NCBI GenBank assembly: GCA_947504705.1
Contig: CANNIA010000022.1
Location: 1 to 56,499, forward strand
From: Paracoccaceae bacterium
GTDB lineage: Bacteria > Pseudomonadota > Alphaproteobacteria > Rhodobacterales > Rhodobacteraceae
Reading direction: 5' to 3'
Length of the DNA: 56,499 nucleotides
This document shows positions 16,049 through 25,560 of the stretch, in pieces (within the stretch, counting starts at the first letter, position 1; each line of letters begins with the position of its first letter). The notes under the pieces were generated by a model, which was not told where the DNA came from, did not search any database, and saw only the letters and a list, made by a program, of their open reading frames with translations. The translations under genes were made by a program, and so were the position numbers.

Positions 16049-17946
16049 TTGTCCCCCGAAGCGCGTGCCGCATCCCAGACCGCGCACAGCCGCGCGAAAT
16101 TGCCTGCCATCATGGCGATGGCCGCCTGATCGTCCGAACCCCCGGCCATCCACGCCTTTGCCGCCTCGGCAAAGATGGTGCGGCCGACGGCAAAGCCTTT
16201 GACCAAGGGTTCCGCAGCGGCCAGCCGGAAGGCCGCTGCCAATTCATCCTCGGCCTGACCCAGCCCAAGCACGACAACGCCCTGCACATGGGGATCACGT
16301 GCCTCGATCGCCGCACAGGTCGCGCGCCATCCTTCGGAGGTGCGCAGGGGTTCCAGCTTCCACCAGTCGGGGTAGATGCCCAGATCATAGATCCGGTTGA
16401 TCAGCCGCGCATTGGTGTCATCGCCGACCGGCCCGACCTTGGACGGGATGATCTCCAGCAGCATCGCCAGCCGGTTCCGGCGGCAAGCGTGGAACAGCCG
16501 CGTCAGGGTTTCCTCCTGATCCGCCGCCATGGATGAGGGGTCATCGGGGTGGCAAAAGCACAGCACCTTGACCACATGCTCCAGCGGCCATTCCGACAGG
16601 CCACCGAAATCCGGCCCCAGCTCCGGCTCCAGCCGCAAGGGGCGCGAACCCGGCCATTCGACGGGACGGCCAATCCAGATGCCCTTGCCCGCCGCCTTGT
16701 GCAGCGCCGACTTGCCCAGACGGTTGTCGCACAGGATGCCATAGCCCGGACGGCCCGCCGAGACCGTCTCCATGGCATCCAGACACAACTCTTTGAACTT
16801 GCCGATCCGCTCGACCGTCGCCCCCGGCACGTCCTCAAGCTGCAAGCGGTGGTCAAAGGCAAAGGCCCGCACTTCGGGCCAATCCTTACGGCGGTTCGTC
16901 GACCAATGAATCTGCTCCAGCGCCGGGTCGTGGCGAAGCGCAGGGGTGACGACCCCGCGACCAAGAAAGAACTGCAACTCCTCCCAGGACGGATAGGCAG
17001 GCGTGCAACCATGCCGCGACACGGCAAAAGCCCCACAGGCATTGGCGTATTTAAGGGCCACCGGCCAAGGCTCATCGCCCATCCAGCCCTTGATCAGGCC
17101 AGACATGAAGCCATCGCCCGCGCCAAGCACGTTGAAGACTTCGATGGGGAAGCCGGGACCGGTTTCGCCCCCATCCAGTGTGTCCGGGATCGCGCCCTTG
17201 AAGGCCGCCGCCCCCATCGGACCGCGCTTGCAGACCAGCACCGCAGGGGTCAGCGCCCGCACGGCGCGCAGGGCGGCGATGGTGTCGGTGGTCCCGCCCG
17301 CAATGTGGAATTCTTCTTCGGTGCCGACGATCAGGTCGAACAGCGGCAAAGTGCCTTGCAGCTTGGCCGTCACCTGTGCCGATTCAATGAACCGGCTCTC
17401 GCCATCCCCATGCCCCGCCAGCCCCCAAAGGTTCGGGCGATAATCGATGTCCAGGGCCGTCCGCGCGCCGTGCCGACGTGCCAGCCGTAGCGCCTTTAGC
17501 ACAGCCGCCTCAGTCCGGGGGTTCGACAGATGCGTGCCGGTGGCCACCACTGACCTTGCGCGGGCAATCAGCGCCTCGTCGATATCCGCCTCACACAGCG
17601 CCATGTCGGCGCAGTTCTCGCGGTAGAAAATCAGCGGGAACTGCTTTTCGTCGCGGATCCCCAGGATCACCAGCGCCGTCAGCCGTTCCGGGTCGGTCAC
17701 GACACCGCTGACATCGACGCCCTCACGCGCGAGTTCCTCGCGGATGAAGCGGCCCATGTGTTCGTCCCCGACACGCGTGATCAGGGCCGAGCGCATCCCC
17801 AGCCGCGCCGTGCCTGCGGCGATGTTCGTCGGGCTGCCGCCGATGTATTTCTGGAACGAGCCCATGTCTTCCAGCCGCCCACCGACCTGCGCGCCGTAAA
17901 GGTCGACCGAGGCGCGGCCGATGGTGATGACATCAAGGTCTTTCAT
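16045..17946 (-). CDS. iolC: IolC: 5-dehydro-2-deoxygluconokinase fused to DUF2090 aldolase-like domain
   Basis: A 633-aa fusion. Residues ~1-330 are a PfkB/ribokinase-type sugar kinase: TIGRASVDLYG at the start, the GGSPTNIA sugar-binding region and GAGDGFMSGLIKGW with the catalytic Asp. Residues ~340-633 are DUF2090, an aldolase-like domain often fused to IolC in alphaproteobacteria and thought to cleave 2-deoxy-5-keto-gluconate-6-phosphate, in place of a separate iolJ (none is present here). ATG 17946 lies 27 bp downstream of a GGAA-N6-TTCC operator and 64 bp after iolR. First gene of iolC-D-E-62aa-B. Confidence 0.94.
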   Translation of the reverse strand: MKDLDVITIGRASVDLYGAQVGGRLEDMGSFQKYIGGSPTNIAAGTARLGMRSALITRVGDEHMGRFIREELAREGVDVSGVVTDPERLTALVILGIRDEKQFPLIFYRENCADMALCEADIDEALIARARSVVATGTHLSNPRTEAAVLKALRLARRHGARTALDIDYRPNLWGLAGHGDGESRFIESAQVTAKLQGTLPLFDLIVGTEEEFHIAGGTTDTIAALRAVRALTPAVLVCKRGPMGAAAFKGAIPDTLDGGETGPGFPIEVFNVLGAGDGFMSGLIKGWMGDEPWPVALKYANACGAFAVSRHGCTPAYPSWEELQFFLGRGVVTPALRHDPALEQIHWSTNRRKDWPEVRAFAFDHRLQLEDVPGATVERIGKFKELCLDAMETVSAGRPGYGILCDNRLGKSALHKAAGKGIWIGRPVEWPGSRPLRLEPELGPDFGGLSEWPLEHVVKVLCFCHPDDPSSMAADQEETLTRLFHACRRNRLAMLLEIIPSKVGPVGDDTNARLINRIYDLGIYPDWWKLEPLRTSEGWRATCAAIEARDPHVQGVVVLGLGQAEDELAAAFRLAAAEPLVKGFAVGRTIFAEAAKAWMAGGSDDQAAIAMMAGNFARLCAVWDAARASGDK

Positions 17947-17972
17947 CGATCTGATCCAGCGTGATTCTGATT

Positions 17973-17988
17973 TGGAAAAAATATTCCA
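17973..17988. promoter_or_regulatory. IolR operator upstream of iolC
   Basis: TGGAAAAAATATTCCA is a near-perfect dyad with TGGAA/TTCCA arms around a 6-nt spacer. It fits the GGAA-N6-TTCC site described for the RpiR-type IolR of Sinorhizobium meliloti. It sits between iolR and the iolC start and matches a second copy at 18867. Confidence 0.8.
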
Positions 17989-18010
17989 TTCTATTCGAAA
18001 GGGGAAGCCC

Positions 18011-18823
18011 CTATGTCTCGCGGGCGGCGGCAACCGAAACGGCCAGACCCAATGCCAGGGCAAGCGTGGCCGACAGTGCCCGGAACGCACCGAAATCCAC
18101 TTCCTGAACGGTCACCACCTCGGTCGCGGCTTTCGCCAGCGGGCTGGTCAGGCTGTCAGTCAGGGCCACCACGGGGATACCCGCCGCGACTGAGGCGGTG
18201 ACGAGCGTCAAAGTCTCGGCCGAATATGGCGCGAAAGAAATTGCCAGAAGGGCGTCACCCGGGCGCAGCGCGTGGGAAAGGGCCAATCCACCCGTCGCCT
18301 CATGCAGCATCGCCGGTATCGCCAGCTTCTCGCAGACGTAGGCCAGATAGGCCGCCACCGGATAGGCACGCCGCAATCCTACCAGATGCAGCGTGCCCGC
18401 CTTTGACAACACCGAAACCGCCCGCGAAAGCGCCGCCTCATCCATCGTTTTCGCAAGATTTTCCAGCGATTGCCGCCCAGATTCTATGAATTCGGCAACC
18501 AGCGCGCCGGGACGATCTTCGCCACCTGCCTTCAGGTTCTTCAAACGCGTCGCATAGTCTGGCAGACCCCCGGCCACAGCATCACGAAACAACCGCTGCA
18601 TATCCGAAAAGCCCTGAAACCCCAGGATCTGACAAAACCGCATCAGGGCCGAGGGCGGCACGTCTGCCCCGGCCGCAAGCTCGGCCACCGTGGACACCGC
18701 GATCCGGTCCAGATTGCCCGCCAAATGATCGGCGCATTGCCGCAAACGCTTTGGCAGGTTGCCGAGACCGGAAAGGCGGCTGCGGAAGTCTTCAACAGTG
18801 CTTGGTGGGGCAGGCTGTCCCAT
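18011..18823 (-). CDS. iolR: RpiR-family transcriptional regulator of inositol catabolism (IolR)
   Basis: A 270-aa RpiR-type protein: an N-terminal winged HTH (ISTVAEL-type helix VSTVAELAAGADVPPSALMRFCQILGFQGF) followed by a SIS sugar-phosphate-binding domain (LHLVGLRRAYPVAAYLAY, then DALLAISFAPYSAETL). It would repress iolC-B and iolG until a phosphorylated intermediate binds the SIS domain. The ORF opens at GTG 18826, but ATG 18823 is preferred. It lies between iolC and divergent iolG, with operators on both sides. Confidence 0.9.
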   Translation of the reverse strand: MGQPAPPSTVEDFRSRLSGLGNLPKRLRQCADHLAGNLDRIAVSTVAELAAGADVPPSALMRFCQILGFQGFSDMQRLFRDAVAGGLPDYATRLKNLKAGGEDRPGALVAEFIESGRQSLENLAKTMDEAALSRAVSVLSKAGTLHLVGLRRAYPVAAYLAYVCEKLAIPAMLHEATGGLALSHALRPGDALLAISFAPYSAETLTLVTASVAAGIPVVALTDSLTSPLAKAATEVVTVQEVDFGAFRALSATLALALGLAVSVAAARET

Positions 18824-18866
18824 CACGAAAATCCCTCTTGAGCCCGACGGGCCCTTGCGTTACCGA

Positions 18867-18882
18867 TGGAACAAATATTCCA
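18867..18882. promoter_or_regulatory. IolR operator between iolR and iolG
   Basis: TGGAACAAATATTCCA shares both arms and the ATATTCCA half with the iolC-proximal site. It lies in the 94-bp divergent region, 35 bp upstream of iolG and 44 bp upstream of iolR, so it could control both. Confidence 0.8.
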
Positions 18883-18917
18883 TCATGTAAAGCGGCATCG
18901 GCCGCATGGGGGCAAAG

Positions 18918-19922
18918 ATGACGGTTCGCTTCGGACTTCTGGGCGCAGGGCGCATCGGCAAGGTGCATGCCAAGGCGGTGACGGGTGACGCTTCGGCCAA
19001 GCTGGTGGCAGTGGCGGACGCGATGCCTGCGGCCGCGCAGGCGATTGCCGATCAGTATGGCTGCGATGTCCGCACCATTGACGCAATCCTCGCCGCCAAG
19101 GACATTGACGCCGTCGTGATCTGCACACCGACCGACACCCACGCCGACCTGATCGAACGCTTCGTCAAGGCCGGCAAGGCGGTCTTCTGCGAAAAGCCGA
19201 TCGACCTGTCGCTCTCGCGCGTCAAGACCTGTCTTGAGGTGGTCCGCAAGCACAAGGGCACGCTGATGGTCGGCTTTAACCGTCGCTTTGACCCGCATTT
19301 CCGCGCGGTCCGCGCCCAGATCGACGCGGGCGCGATTGGCGCGGTCGAGATGGTGGTGATCACCTCGCGCGATCCCGGTGCGCCTCCGGTCGATTACATC
19401 AAACGCTCGGGCGGGATTTTCCGTGACATGACGATCCATGACTTCGACATGGCCCGTTTCCTTTTGGGCGAAGAAATCACCGAAGTCGTCGCCACTGCCG
19501 CTGTGCTGGTCGACCCGGAAATCGGCAAGGCCGGGGATTTCGACTCGGTTCAGGTCATGCTGAAGACGGCCAGCGGCAAGCAGGCGATGATCTCGAACTC
19601 GCGCCGGGCGACCTATGGCTATGACCAGCGGATCGAAGTGCATGGGTCAAAGGGCATGGTGTCGGCGGAAAACCAGCGCCCGGTGTCGATCGAAGTGGCG
19701 AATGCTGCAGGCTACACCCGCCCGCCGCTGCATGATTTCTTCATGACCCGCTATACCGAGGCCTACGCCGCCGAAATCGCCACGTTCATCGCCGCGTTGG
19801 CGGGCAAGGGCAAGGCAGAACCGACCGGTGAGGATGGGCTGATTGCCCTTGCGCTGGCAGACGCCGCGGTGAAGTCGGTTGCCGAAAAGCGGGTGGTCAC
19901 TGTCGCCGAAATTCTGGCCTGA
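18918..19922 (+). CDS. iolG: inositol 2-dehydrogenase IolG
   Basis: A 334-aa Gfo/Idh/MocA-family NAD-dependent oxidoreductase. The Rossmann motif is FGLLGAGRIGKVHA, the EKP motif CEKPIDL carries the catalytic Lys, and RDMTIHDFDMARFLLGEE matches inositol dehydrogenases. It oxidises myo-inositol to scyllo-inosose, the first step for the divergent iolC-B operon. ATG 18918 (MTVRFGLLG) is preferred over ATG 18906, which has no ribosome-binding site. Confidence 0.92.
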   Translation: MTVRFGLLGAGRIGKVHAKAVTGDASAKLVAVADAMPAAAQAIADQYGCDVRTIDAILAAKDIDAVVICTPTDTHADLIERFVKAGKAVFCEKPIDLSLSRVKTCLEVVRKHKGTLMVGFNRRFDPHFRAVRAQIDAGAIGAVEMVVITSRDPGAPPVDYIKRSGGIFRDMTIHDFDMARFLLGEEITEVVATAAVLVDPEIGKAGDFDSVQVMLKTASGKQAMISNSRRATYGYDQRIEVHGSKGMVSAENQRPVSIEVANAAGYTRPPLHDFFMTRYTEAYAAEIATFIAALAGKGKAEPTGEDGLIALALADAAVKSVAEKRVVTVAEILA

Positions 19923-19930
19923 GGGCCGCG

Positions 19931-19996
19931 ATTTCCGCACAGAAATCGTGACGGAGCCCGCACGGGCTCCGTACCGGAATTCGTCTTCAGAATTCC
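19931..19996. terminator. three tandem hairpins between convergent iolG and the CRTAC1-like gene
   Basis: In 66 bp there are ATTTC-CGCACA-GAAAT (19931-19946), ACGGAGCCC-GCAC-GGGCTCCGT (19951-19972, perfect 9-bp stem) and GGAATTC-GTCTTCA-GAATTCC (19976-19996, perfect 7-bp stem). No long T-run follows on either strand. The position between convergent genes suggests a bidirectional transcript end; it may also be a dispersed repeat. Confidence 0.5.
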
Positions 19997-20009
19997 GTCC
20001 CCTTGGCCG

Positions 20010-21539
20010 TTAGCGTTCTATCAGGGTGACCTGACCCGAGGTGACCGGGGCCCAGTCGCCCTCCACCCCATCCGGCCAGATTACCCGGGCTTCTGCGCTT
20101 TCCACAGCACCCAGGCCGAAATGCAGCGGCATCAGCACGCCCCCGGCCTGACCGCCGCCGACCAATACTTCCTGACGTTGCACCCGGTCGCCCACCCGCA
20201 CCTCAGCCCAACCGTTCACCGCGTCGCGGTTCGGCCCGTCCATCTGTGGCTTGATTGCAACCCAGTTCCCCGCAGGCCCGGTATTCCGCCAGACCTGCGC
20301 CGGGCCGTTGCGGTTGACGACCAGCATGTCGATCAGCCCATCGCCGTTCATATCCGCCAATGCCCCGCCGCGTCCCTCCAGCATCGAGGCGACACCGGCC
20401 TTGTCGCCAGCTTCGACAAAGGTCCCGTCCTCTTGCCCAAGGAACAGGTTGTTAGGGTCTGCTTGGGCAAAATCCGGCATAGCCCAGACATTGCCCTTGA
20501 CGATGAAGAGGTCCGCCCAGCCGTCGTTGTTCACATCCTCGAACTGCGCATGCCAGGCGGTCGAGGGGCGCTTGTCCTCGCCGGTATAGGGTTGATGCGC
20601 CGTCACCCCGCGTTTGAACGCCTCGTCGGCATATTGCGGCTTGGCGTCCGGGTTGGGGGTGGCCAGGAACTGCAGCTTGTTGTCGGCCATCGAGGTCAGG
20701 AAGTATTCCGGGTAGCCGTCATCGTTCAAATCGCGGCTGGCAATCCCCATGCCCCAGATTCGCAGCCGCTTCCAACCTTCAGCTTCGGTGTAGAGGCGCG
20801 GCTCTGCCCCGGCGTCGATGTGCCAAAGCTGTTCCTGCCCGCCTTTGTAATACTCCCGGTCGTTGGACACGCGAAGGGCAGGGGTGCCCGACCGGTTCCA
20901 GTCGGTGAACAGCATCGAAAGCGTGCAGAACGAAGGCTTCAGCTCCTGCGGCGCGGTGAACTTGCCCGCAGATCCGCGGTAAAGGAAGTTTTCGGTACAG
21001 TTGCCCCAGGGGAAATCTTCCTGCGTCCGGTCGATATAGCTGCCAAAGGCCAGCGTCGGCCAGTCGGCTCCCTTCTCCCAGGTCGCCGCAAAGGCGGTGT
21101 TCCACAGGTCATGAGCCTCAAACCCCCAATCGGTCGAGGCATCTGTGAACTTGCAGTCTCCCAAACCTTTCATCAACCGCGCCTGACCGACCCGCAGCAT
21201 GGCAAGGTCGGTCACACCATCGGCGTCAATGTCCAAGGGATAGGCCCCGGTGACCATATCCATCTCCAGCCCGGAGGCATCCGCCTTCTGGAAAGCCAGC
21301 GTTTCCGAGCTGTTGTTCAGGAACAGCGCCGAGGGCACAGTCCCGCCCGCCATGAACACCTCGGGCAAGCCGTCGCCGGAACAGTCAAAGACCGCAGCGC
21401 CACCGCCAACGATGAATTCCCATTCGCCGGTGTATTGATGCGCAAGGCCGGAGCTTTCGGTTTCCTCGACAAACTGCGGGATCATTGGGTCGTCGGCAAA
21501 GGCGGGTCCAGCCAGGAGAAGAGCGAAAAGCCTTTTCAT
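20010..21539 (-). CDS. secreted CRTAC1-like FG-GAP/VCBS repeat protein with ASPIC/UnbV domain
   Basis: A 509-aa exported protein. The start [17 protein letters not shown] is a Sec signal peptide. The body carries FG-GAP/VCBS-type calcium-binding repeats (VFDCSGDGLPEVFMAGG, LDIDADGVTDLAMLRVG, FEDVNNDGWADLFIVKGN, ADMNGDGLIDMLVVN), predicting a beta-propeller. The C-terminus (NWVAIKP..., EVRVGDRVQRQEVLVGGG, ARVIWPDG) is the ASPIC/UnbV domain of CRTAC1. The start overlaps the stop of the upstream haloperoxidase-like gene by 4 bp. Gene pairs of CRTAC1-like and vanadium-haloperoxidase-like proteins recur in bacteria, so they may act together outside the membrane. The role is unknown. Confidence 0.88.
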   Translation of the reverse strand: MKRLFALLLAGPAFADDPMIPQFVEETESSGLAHQYTGEWEFIVGGGAAVFDCSGDGLPEVFMAGGTVPSALFLNNSSETLAFQKADASGLEMDMVTGAYPLDIDADGVTDLAMLRVGQARLMKGLGDCKFTDASTDWGFEAHDLWNTAFAATWEKGADWPTLAFGSYIDRTQEDFPWGNCTENFLYRGSAGKFTAPQELKPSFCTLSMLFTDWNRSGTPALRVSNDREYYKGGQEQLWHIDAGAEPRLYTEAEGWKRLRIWGMGIASRDLNDDGYPEYFLTSMADNKLQFLATPNPDAKPQYADEAFKRGVTAHQPYTGEDKRPSTAWHAQFEDVNNDGWADLFIVKGNVWAMPDFAQADPNNLFLGQEDGTFVEAGDKAGVASMLEGRGGALADMNGDGLIDMLVVNRNGPAQVWRNTGPAGNWVAIKPQMDGPNRDAVNGWAEVRVGDRVQRQEVLVGGGQAGGVLMPLHFGLGAVESAEARVIWPDGVEGDWAPVTSGQVTLIER

Positions 21540-22843
21540 AGCGTCTTCATTGCATTGACGAATGCGGCTACACATTCACCCTGCCTGATTCCGTTGTCAA
21601 TTGCAGCACGGAAGTGAATTCCACCATAGAGCCTTGAAATAGCTGCCTCTTCAGCCGCTGCCTTGAAGGATGGGAAGTGGCGGACGGGAAGGCCATCATC
21701 CTCATGGGTGGCGTCGTCGAACGCGAAGTCAGGGCCGAATACCGCCTCGAGGGCGGCATAGGCCGCGCCGGACTGGCTTGAATGGCCGGATGGATATTCC
21801 GGGAAGGGCGGGGTGATCAGCAGGGTCTCCCATTTCGGGTCGATCAACCGGCGGATATAAGTCACCGGGCGCAGAAGATCGTATTCGTATTTCACCCGCC
21901 AGCAGACAATGAAAGCATCCGCTACCGCCATGCCAAGCCGCACAAGCGCATCGGCCAGCCGGTCCAAAGGCAGGGCGTCGCGCGCTGCAATCTCGATCAC
22001 GATCGAGGCCCAGTGGCCGGGCGGGGTGGGCGACAGCATTGGGTCATCCGACCAGAAGCGGGCTATGATCTTCTGTTCGTCGGTCAGGGCCTTGGTCGTC
22101 TCATAGACCTCCATCGCCTCGGCGTAGAAAGCGCTGGTCGGGTCTTCGGAATATTCGGGGTGTGGCTCCAGCCCGCAGGGCAGATCACCGGTCAGGGTAA
22201 AGGGCCGGTTATTGCCCCAGTCTGGCAAAAGCGGGGCTTGCTGCAGATCTGCCGTGTTGGTCGGCACCCAGGAAGCAGGTGTGCCACCAAGGGTGTACTC
22301 CATTGGGAAGCCAAGGTTTTCGACCTTTGCCCCACCGTCGGTTTCGGCCCAGGCCAGGATATGCGCCACAATCGCGGCTCCATGGTCGATTGAAGTCGCG
22401 GCAAGGGCGGGGTCGACCCCGTCGGTCACCCTGGTGCCCATCTTTTCGGTCATCGCGGTCATTGCGCGCTGGCCCGTCGGACCGGTGTTGCCAAAGAGCG
22501 CCGCCGTTCCCGCCGCAAGCGTGGCATGAACCAGCACGGCTTCGTCCATCGTGCCCGGGGCAACGGGCAGGGAGGTCAGCCCGTTCACTTGACCCGATAG
22601 GCTGGTCAGCCCGCGCGATTGTGCTACCGCTTCCCAAAGCGCCACGCCAAGATAGGCAAAGGCGCGGCTGGCGACAGGGGGCGAATAGGTCGCTGTATGG
22701 CGGATCAATTCCAGGATCAGCCGGTACCAGGTCAGCACCACCTCTTCCGGTGCGGGCCGGTCGGCAGCAAAGGCAGGGACCGGCAAGGCGAAAGCGACGC
22801 CTGCCAAAAGCAGGCTGCGGCGGTTCAGATGAAACGGTTCCAC
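21536..22843 (-). CDS. secreted vanadium-dependent-haloperoxidase/PAP2-like protein
   Basis: A 435-aa protein with a signal sequence ([22 protein letters not shown]) and an all-helical body. The oxyanion-binding residues lie in [15 protein letters not shown] and [16 protein letters not shown], the two motifs shared by vanadium haloperoxidases and type-2 phosphatidic acid phosphatases. The GTG start is inside the last codons of xylA (19-bp overlap), preceded by GGAGA, so translation is coupled to xylA. Substrate (halide, phosphate ester or other) cannot be told from sequence. Confidence 0.85.
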   Translation of the reverse strand: MEPFHLNRRSLLLAGVAFALPVPAFAADRPAPEEVVLTWYRLILELIRHTATYSPPVASRAFAYLGVALWEAVAQSRGLTSLSGQVNGLTSLPVAPGTMDEAVLVHATLAAGTAALFGNTGPTGQRAMTAMTEKMGTRVTDGVDPALAATSIDHGAAIVAHILAWAETDGGAKVENLGFPMEYTLGGTPASWVPTNTADLQQAPLLPDWGNNRPFTLTGDLPCGLEPHPEYSEDPTSAFYAEAMEVYETTKALTDEQKIIARFWSDDPMLSPTPPGHWASIVIEIAARDALPLDRLADALVRLGMAVADAFIVCWRVKYEYDLLRPVTYIRRLIDPKWETLLITPPFPEYPSGHSSQSGAAYAALEAVFGPDFAFDDATHEDDGLPVRHFPSFKAAAEEAAISRLYGGIHFRAAIDNGIRQGECVAAFVNAMKTL

Positions 22844-24126
22844 AGGTTCTCCAATCGTTCCTGTCGCCCCGATTTCGGGGCGGGTTCAAGGCCTTCGGCA
22901 GTGACGCGCGCGGCGGCAGCCTCAAGGCCCCCCGTCAGCATCGCCTTGGCAGCCGGGGTTTCCCAGCCAGCATAACGGGCATTGCGATGGGCCTCAAGCT
23001 CACCCGCCTCGATCAGCGCGGCGGCAGCCTTCAGCGCACGGGCGCAGGTGTCCATGCCGCCGACATGGGCCAGGATCAGGTCTTCCGGATCAAGCGACTG
23101 GCGGCGGATCTTGGCGTCAAAATTGGTGCCGCCGGTGGTATAGCCGCCCGCGCGCAGGATTTCGTAGAAGGCCACGGCCTTTTCCGCATGATTGTTCGGG
23201 AATTGGTCGGTGTCCCAGCCGGACTGGTAATCGTTCCGGTTCATGTCGATCGACCCGAATATCCCAAGCGCCGCCGCAAGGGCAATTTCATGCTCGAACG
23301 AATGCCCGGCAAGGATCGCATGGCCCTGTTCGATATTGGTTTGCACTTCCTTTTCTAGACCGAAATCCTTCAGGAAGCCGTAAACCGTGGCCACGTCGTA
23401 ATCGTACTGGTGCTTTGACGGCTCCTGCGGCTTCGGCTCGATCAGGATCGCGCCCTTGAAGCCGATCTTGTGCTTGTACTCGACAACCTGCTGCAGGAAC
23501 CGCCCGGCATGGGCGCGTTCGGCCACAAGGTCGGTATTCAGCAGCGTCTCATAGCCCTCACGCCCGCCCCAAAGCACATAGTTCTGCCCGCCCAAGCGGT
23601 GCGTAACATCCATGTTCGCCTTCACGGTTGCCGCAGCATAGGCATAGACATCCGGGTCGGGGTTCGTGGCCGCGCCCGACATCCAGCGCCGGTGGCTGAA
23701 CAGGTTCGCCGTGCCCCACAGCAGCTTGGCCTTGTGCTTGGCCTGCTTGCCTTCAAGGTAATCTGCAATCTCGTTCAGGTTCTTCAAGGACTCGGCAAAG
23801 GTCGCCCCTTCGGGCCGCGCATCGGCATCGTGGAAGCAATAGTAGGGCACGCCCAGAATATCGAACATCTCGAATGCAACATCGGCCTTGAGCTTCGCTT
23901 TCGCCATCCCATCCCCGAACCACGGCCGCTCAAAAGTCTGGCCGCCAAAGGGGTCGCCACCCGGCCAGGCAAAGCTGTGCCAATAGGCGACGGCAAAGCG
24001 CAGATGATCTTCCATCCGCTTGCCCAGCACCACTTCATCGGGGTTGTAGTGGCGGAAGGCGAATTCGTTCGACGACGTTGGGCCTTCATAGCGGATCTGG
24101 GCGATACCCTTGAAGAAGTCACTCAT
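22825..24126 (-). CDS. xylA: xylose isomerase XylA
   Basis: A 433-aa metal-dependent isomerase (D-xylose to D-xylulose), group II by length. Motifs include FAYWHSF-type [29 protein letters not shown] with the active His, [20 protein letters not shown] with the metal Glu, and [21 protein letters not shown]. It overlaps xylB by 4 bp upstream and the haloperoxidase-like gene downstream. Confidence 0.96.
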   Translation of the reverse strand: MSDFFKGIAQIRYEGPTSSNEFAFRHYNPDEVVLGKRMEDHLRFAVAYWHSFAWPGGDPFGGQTFERPWFGDGMAKAKLKADVAFEMFDILGVPYYCFHDADARPEGATFAESLKNLNEIADYLEGKQAKHKAKLLWGTANLFSHRRWMSGAATNPDPDVYAYAAATVKANMDVTHRLGGQNYVLWGGREGYETLLNTDLVAERAHAGRFLQQVVEYKHKIGFKGAILIEPKPQEPSKHQYDYDVATVYGFLKDFGLEKEVQTNIEQGHAILAGHSFEHEIALAAALGIFGSIDMNRNDYQSGWDTDQFPNNHAEKAVAFYEILRAGGYTTGGTNFDAKIRRQSLDPEDLILAHVGGMDTCARALKAAAALIEAGELEAHRNARYAGWETPAAKAMLTGGLEAAAARVTAEGLEPAPKSGRQERLENLWNRFI

Positions 24127-25559
24127 GGCAAGTCCTTGATGGCGGTTTGGGCGGCGCGGAACCGGGCGGCTCCTGCATCCATGGCGTCTTTAAGCGTGGC
24201 ATCGGGTTCGATGACCCGGGCAATCTTGGGCAGCGTCGCGATCTCGGCCCCGGCGCCGGTCGCGGCCATGATCGCCAGCCGCGCGGCCCCGAAAGCCCCG
24301 CCGAAATCGCCCGCGACGGGCAGGGCGACCGGGCAATCCAGCGTCGTGGCAATCAGCTTCAGCCAGTAGTCCGAGCGCGAACCCCCGCCCACCGCCAGCA
24401 GGTGATCCAGCCTTGTCCCGGTCGCGGCCAAGGCGTCGCGGCAGTCGCGGATGGCATAGGTCACGCCCTCCAAGACGGCCCGCGTCCCGGCCTGCCGGTC
24501 GGTGGCATGCTCCAACCCGGTAAAGGCCCCGCGAACGGAGGCCGAGTTCAAAGGTGTCCGCTCACCGCCCAGATAGGGCAGGAACAGCGCCTTGCCGGGT
24601 GCCTGCAGCGGACCCAACTCGCCCGTCAACTGCGCGGCATCGCACCCCACCAGCCGAGCGTACCAGTTCAGGGCATCTGTAGCAGCAAGGATCACCCCCA
24701 TCTGGTGCCAGGTGTTCGGCAGGGCATGGCAGAAGGTATGCACCGCCGTCGCCGGATCGGGCTGATAGCCATCATTGGCGGCGAACAGCACGCCACTGGT
24801 GCCAAGCGAAACAAACGCTTCTCCGGACCGCACGACACCCACACCGACGCCCGCCGCCGCATTGTCGCCACCGCCGCCAGCAACGACCACGCCTTTCGGC
24901 AGGCCCCAGCGCGCAGTCAGCGCATCACGCAACCGGCCCGAAACTTCCGAGCCTTCGACCAGACGCGGCATATGGCTAAGGTCCAGCCCGGTCTTGGCCA
25001 AGAGCTGATCCGACCATTCGCGCCGCCCGGTGTCCAGCCAACTGGTGCCAGCCGCATCCGACATCTCGCCGACATGCTCACCGGTCAGCCAAAGCCGCAG
25101 GTAGTCCTTCGGCAACAACACCTTGGCCACCCGCGCGCGGATCCTGGGTTCGTGCCGCGCGACCCAAAGTAGCTTGGGCGCGGTAAAGCCCGGAAAGACG
25201 ATATTGCCGGTCAGCCGCCGAAAGTCGGGGTCGCTGTCCAGTTCACCCGCCTCAAGATGCGACCTGGTATCATTCCACAGGATGCAAGGGCGCAGCACCT
25301 CATCCCGTGCGTCCAGCAGGGTTGCCCCATGCATGTGGCCCGAAAGCCCGATGCCCCTGACCGCCCCCAGCCCCTTGGCGGAAAGCCGGTCAAAGACCGT
25401 CTCAGCCGCCGAGATCCAGTCGGAAGGGGCCTGCTCGCTCCACCCCTCCTCGGGGCGCGAAACGGTAAGCGGCGCGGTGGCCTCGGCAAGGACCTTCTGG
25501 TCTTCATTGATCAGCACCCCTTTGAGGCCAGAGGTGCCGAGATCAAGCCCGATATACAT
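24123..25559 (-). CDS. xylB: xylulokinase XylB
   Basis: A 478-aa FGGY-family kinase (D-xylulose to xylulose 5-phosphate). It begins [17 protein letters not shown] (phosphate motif 1) and contains [32 protein letters not shown] and the C-terminal [18 protein letters not shown] 25559 is chosen because the upstream extension is unlike the family. It starts 1 bp after the end of the ATPase gene xylG. Confidence 0.95.
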   Translation of the reverse strand: MYIGLDLGTSGLKGVLINEDQKVLAEATAPLTVSRPEEGWSEQAPSDWISAAETVFDRLSAKGLGAVRGIGLSGHMHGATLLDARDEVLRPCILWNDTRSHLEAGELDSDPDFRRLTGNIVFPGFTAPKLLWVARHEPRIRARVAKVLLPKDYLRLWLTGEHVGEMSDAAGTSWLDTGRREWSDQLLAKTGLDLSHMPRLVEGSEVSGRLRDALTARWGLPKGVVVAGGGGDNAAAGVGVGVVRSGEAFVSLGTSGVLFAANDGYQPDPATAVHTFCHALPNTWHQMGVILAATDALNWYARLVGCDAAQLTGELGPLQAPGKALFLPYLGGERTPLNSASVRGAFTGLEHATDRQAGTRAVLEGVTYAIRDCRDALAATGTRLDHLLAVGGGSRSDYWLKLIATTLDCPVALPVAGDFGGAFGAARLAIMAATGAGAEIATLPKIARVIEPDATLKDAMDAGAARFRAAQTAIKDLP

Positions 25560-25560
25560 C

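Noticed and set aside
21536-22843. A confident haloperoxidase assignment
   Set aside because: The motifs are shared with PAP2 phosphatases; halide chemistry cannot be told from sequence alone.
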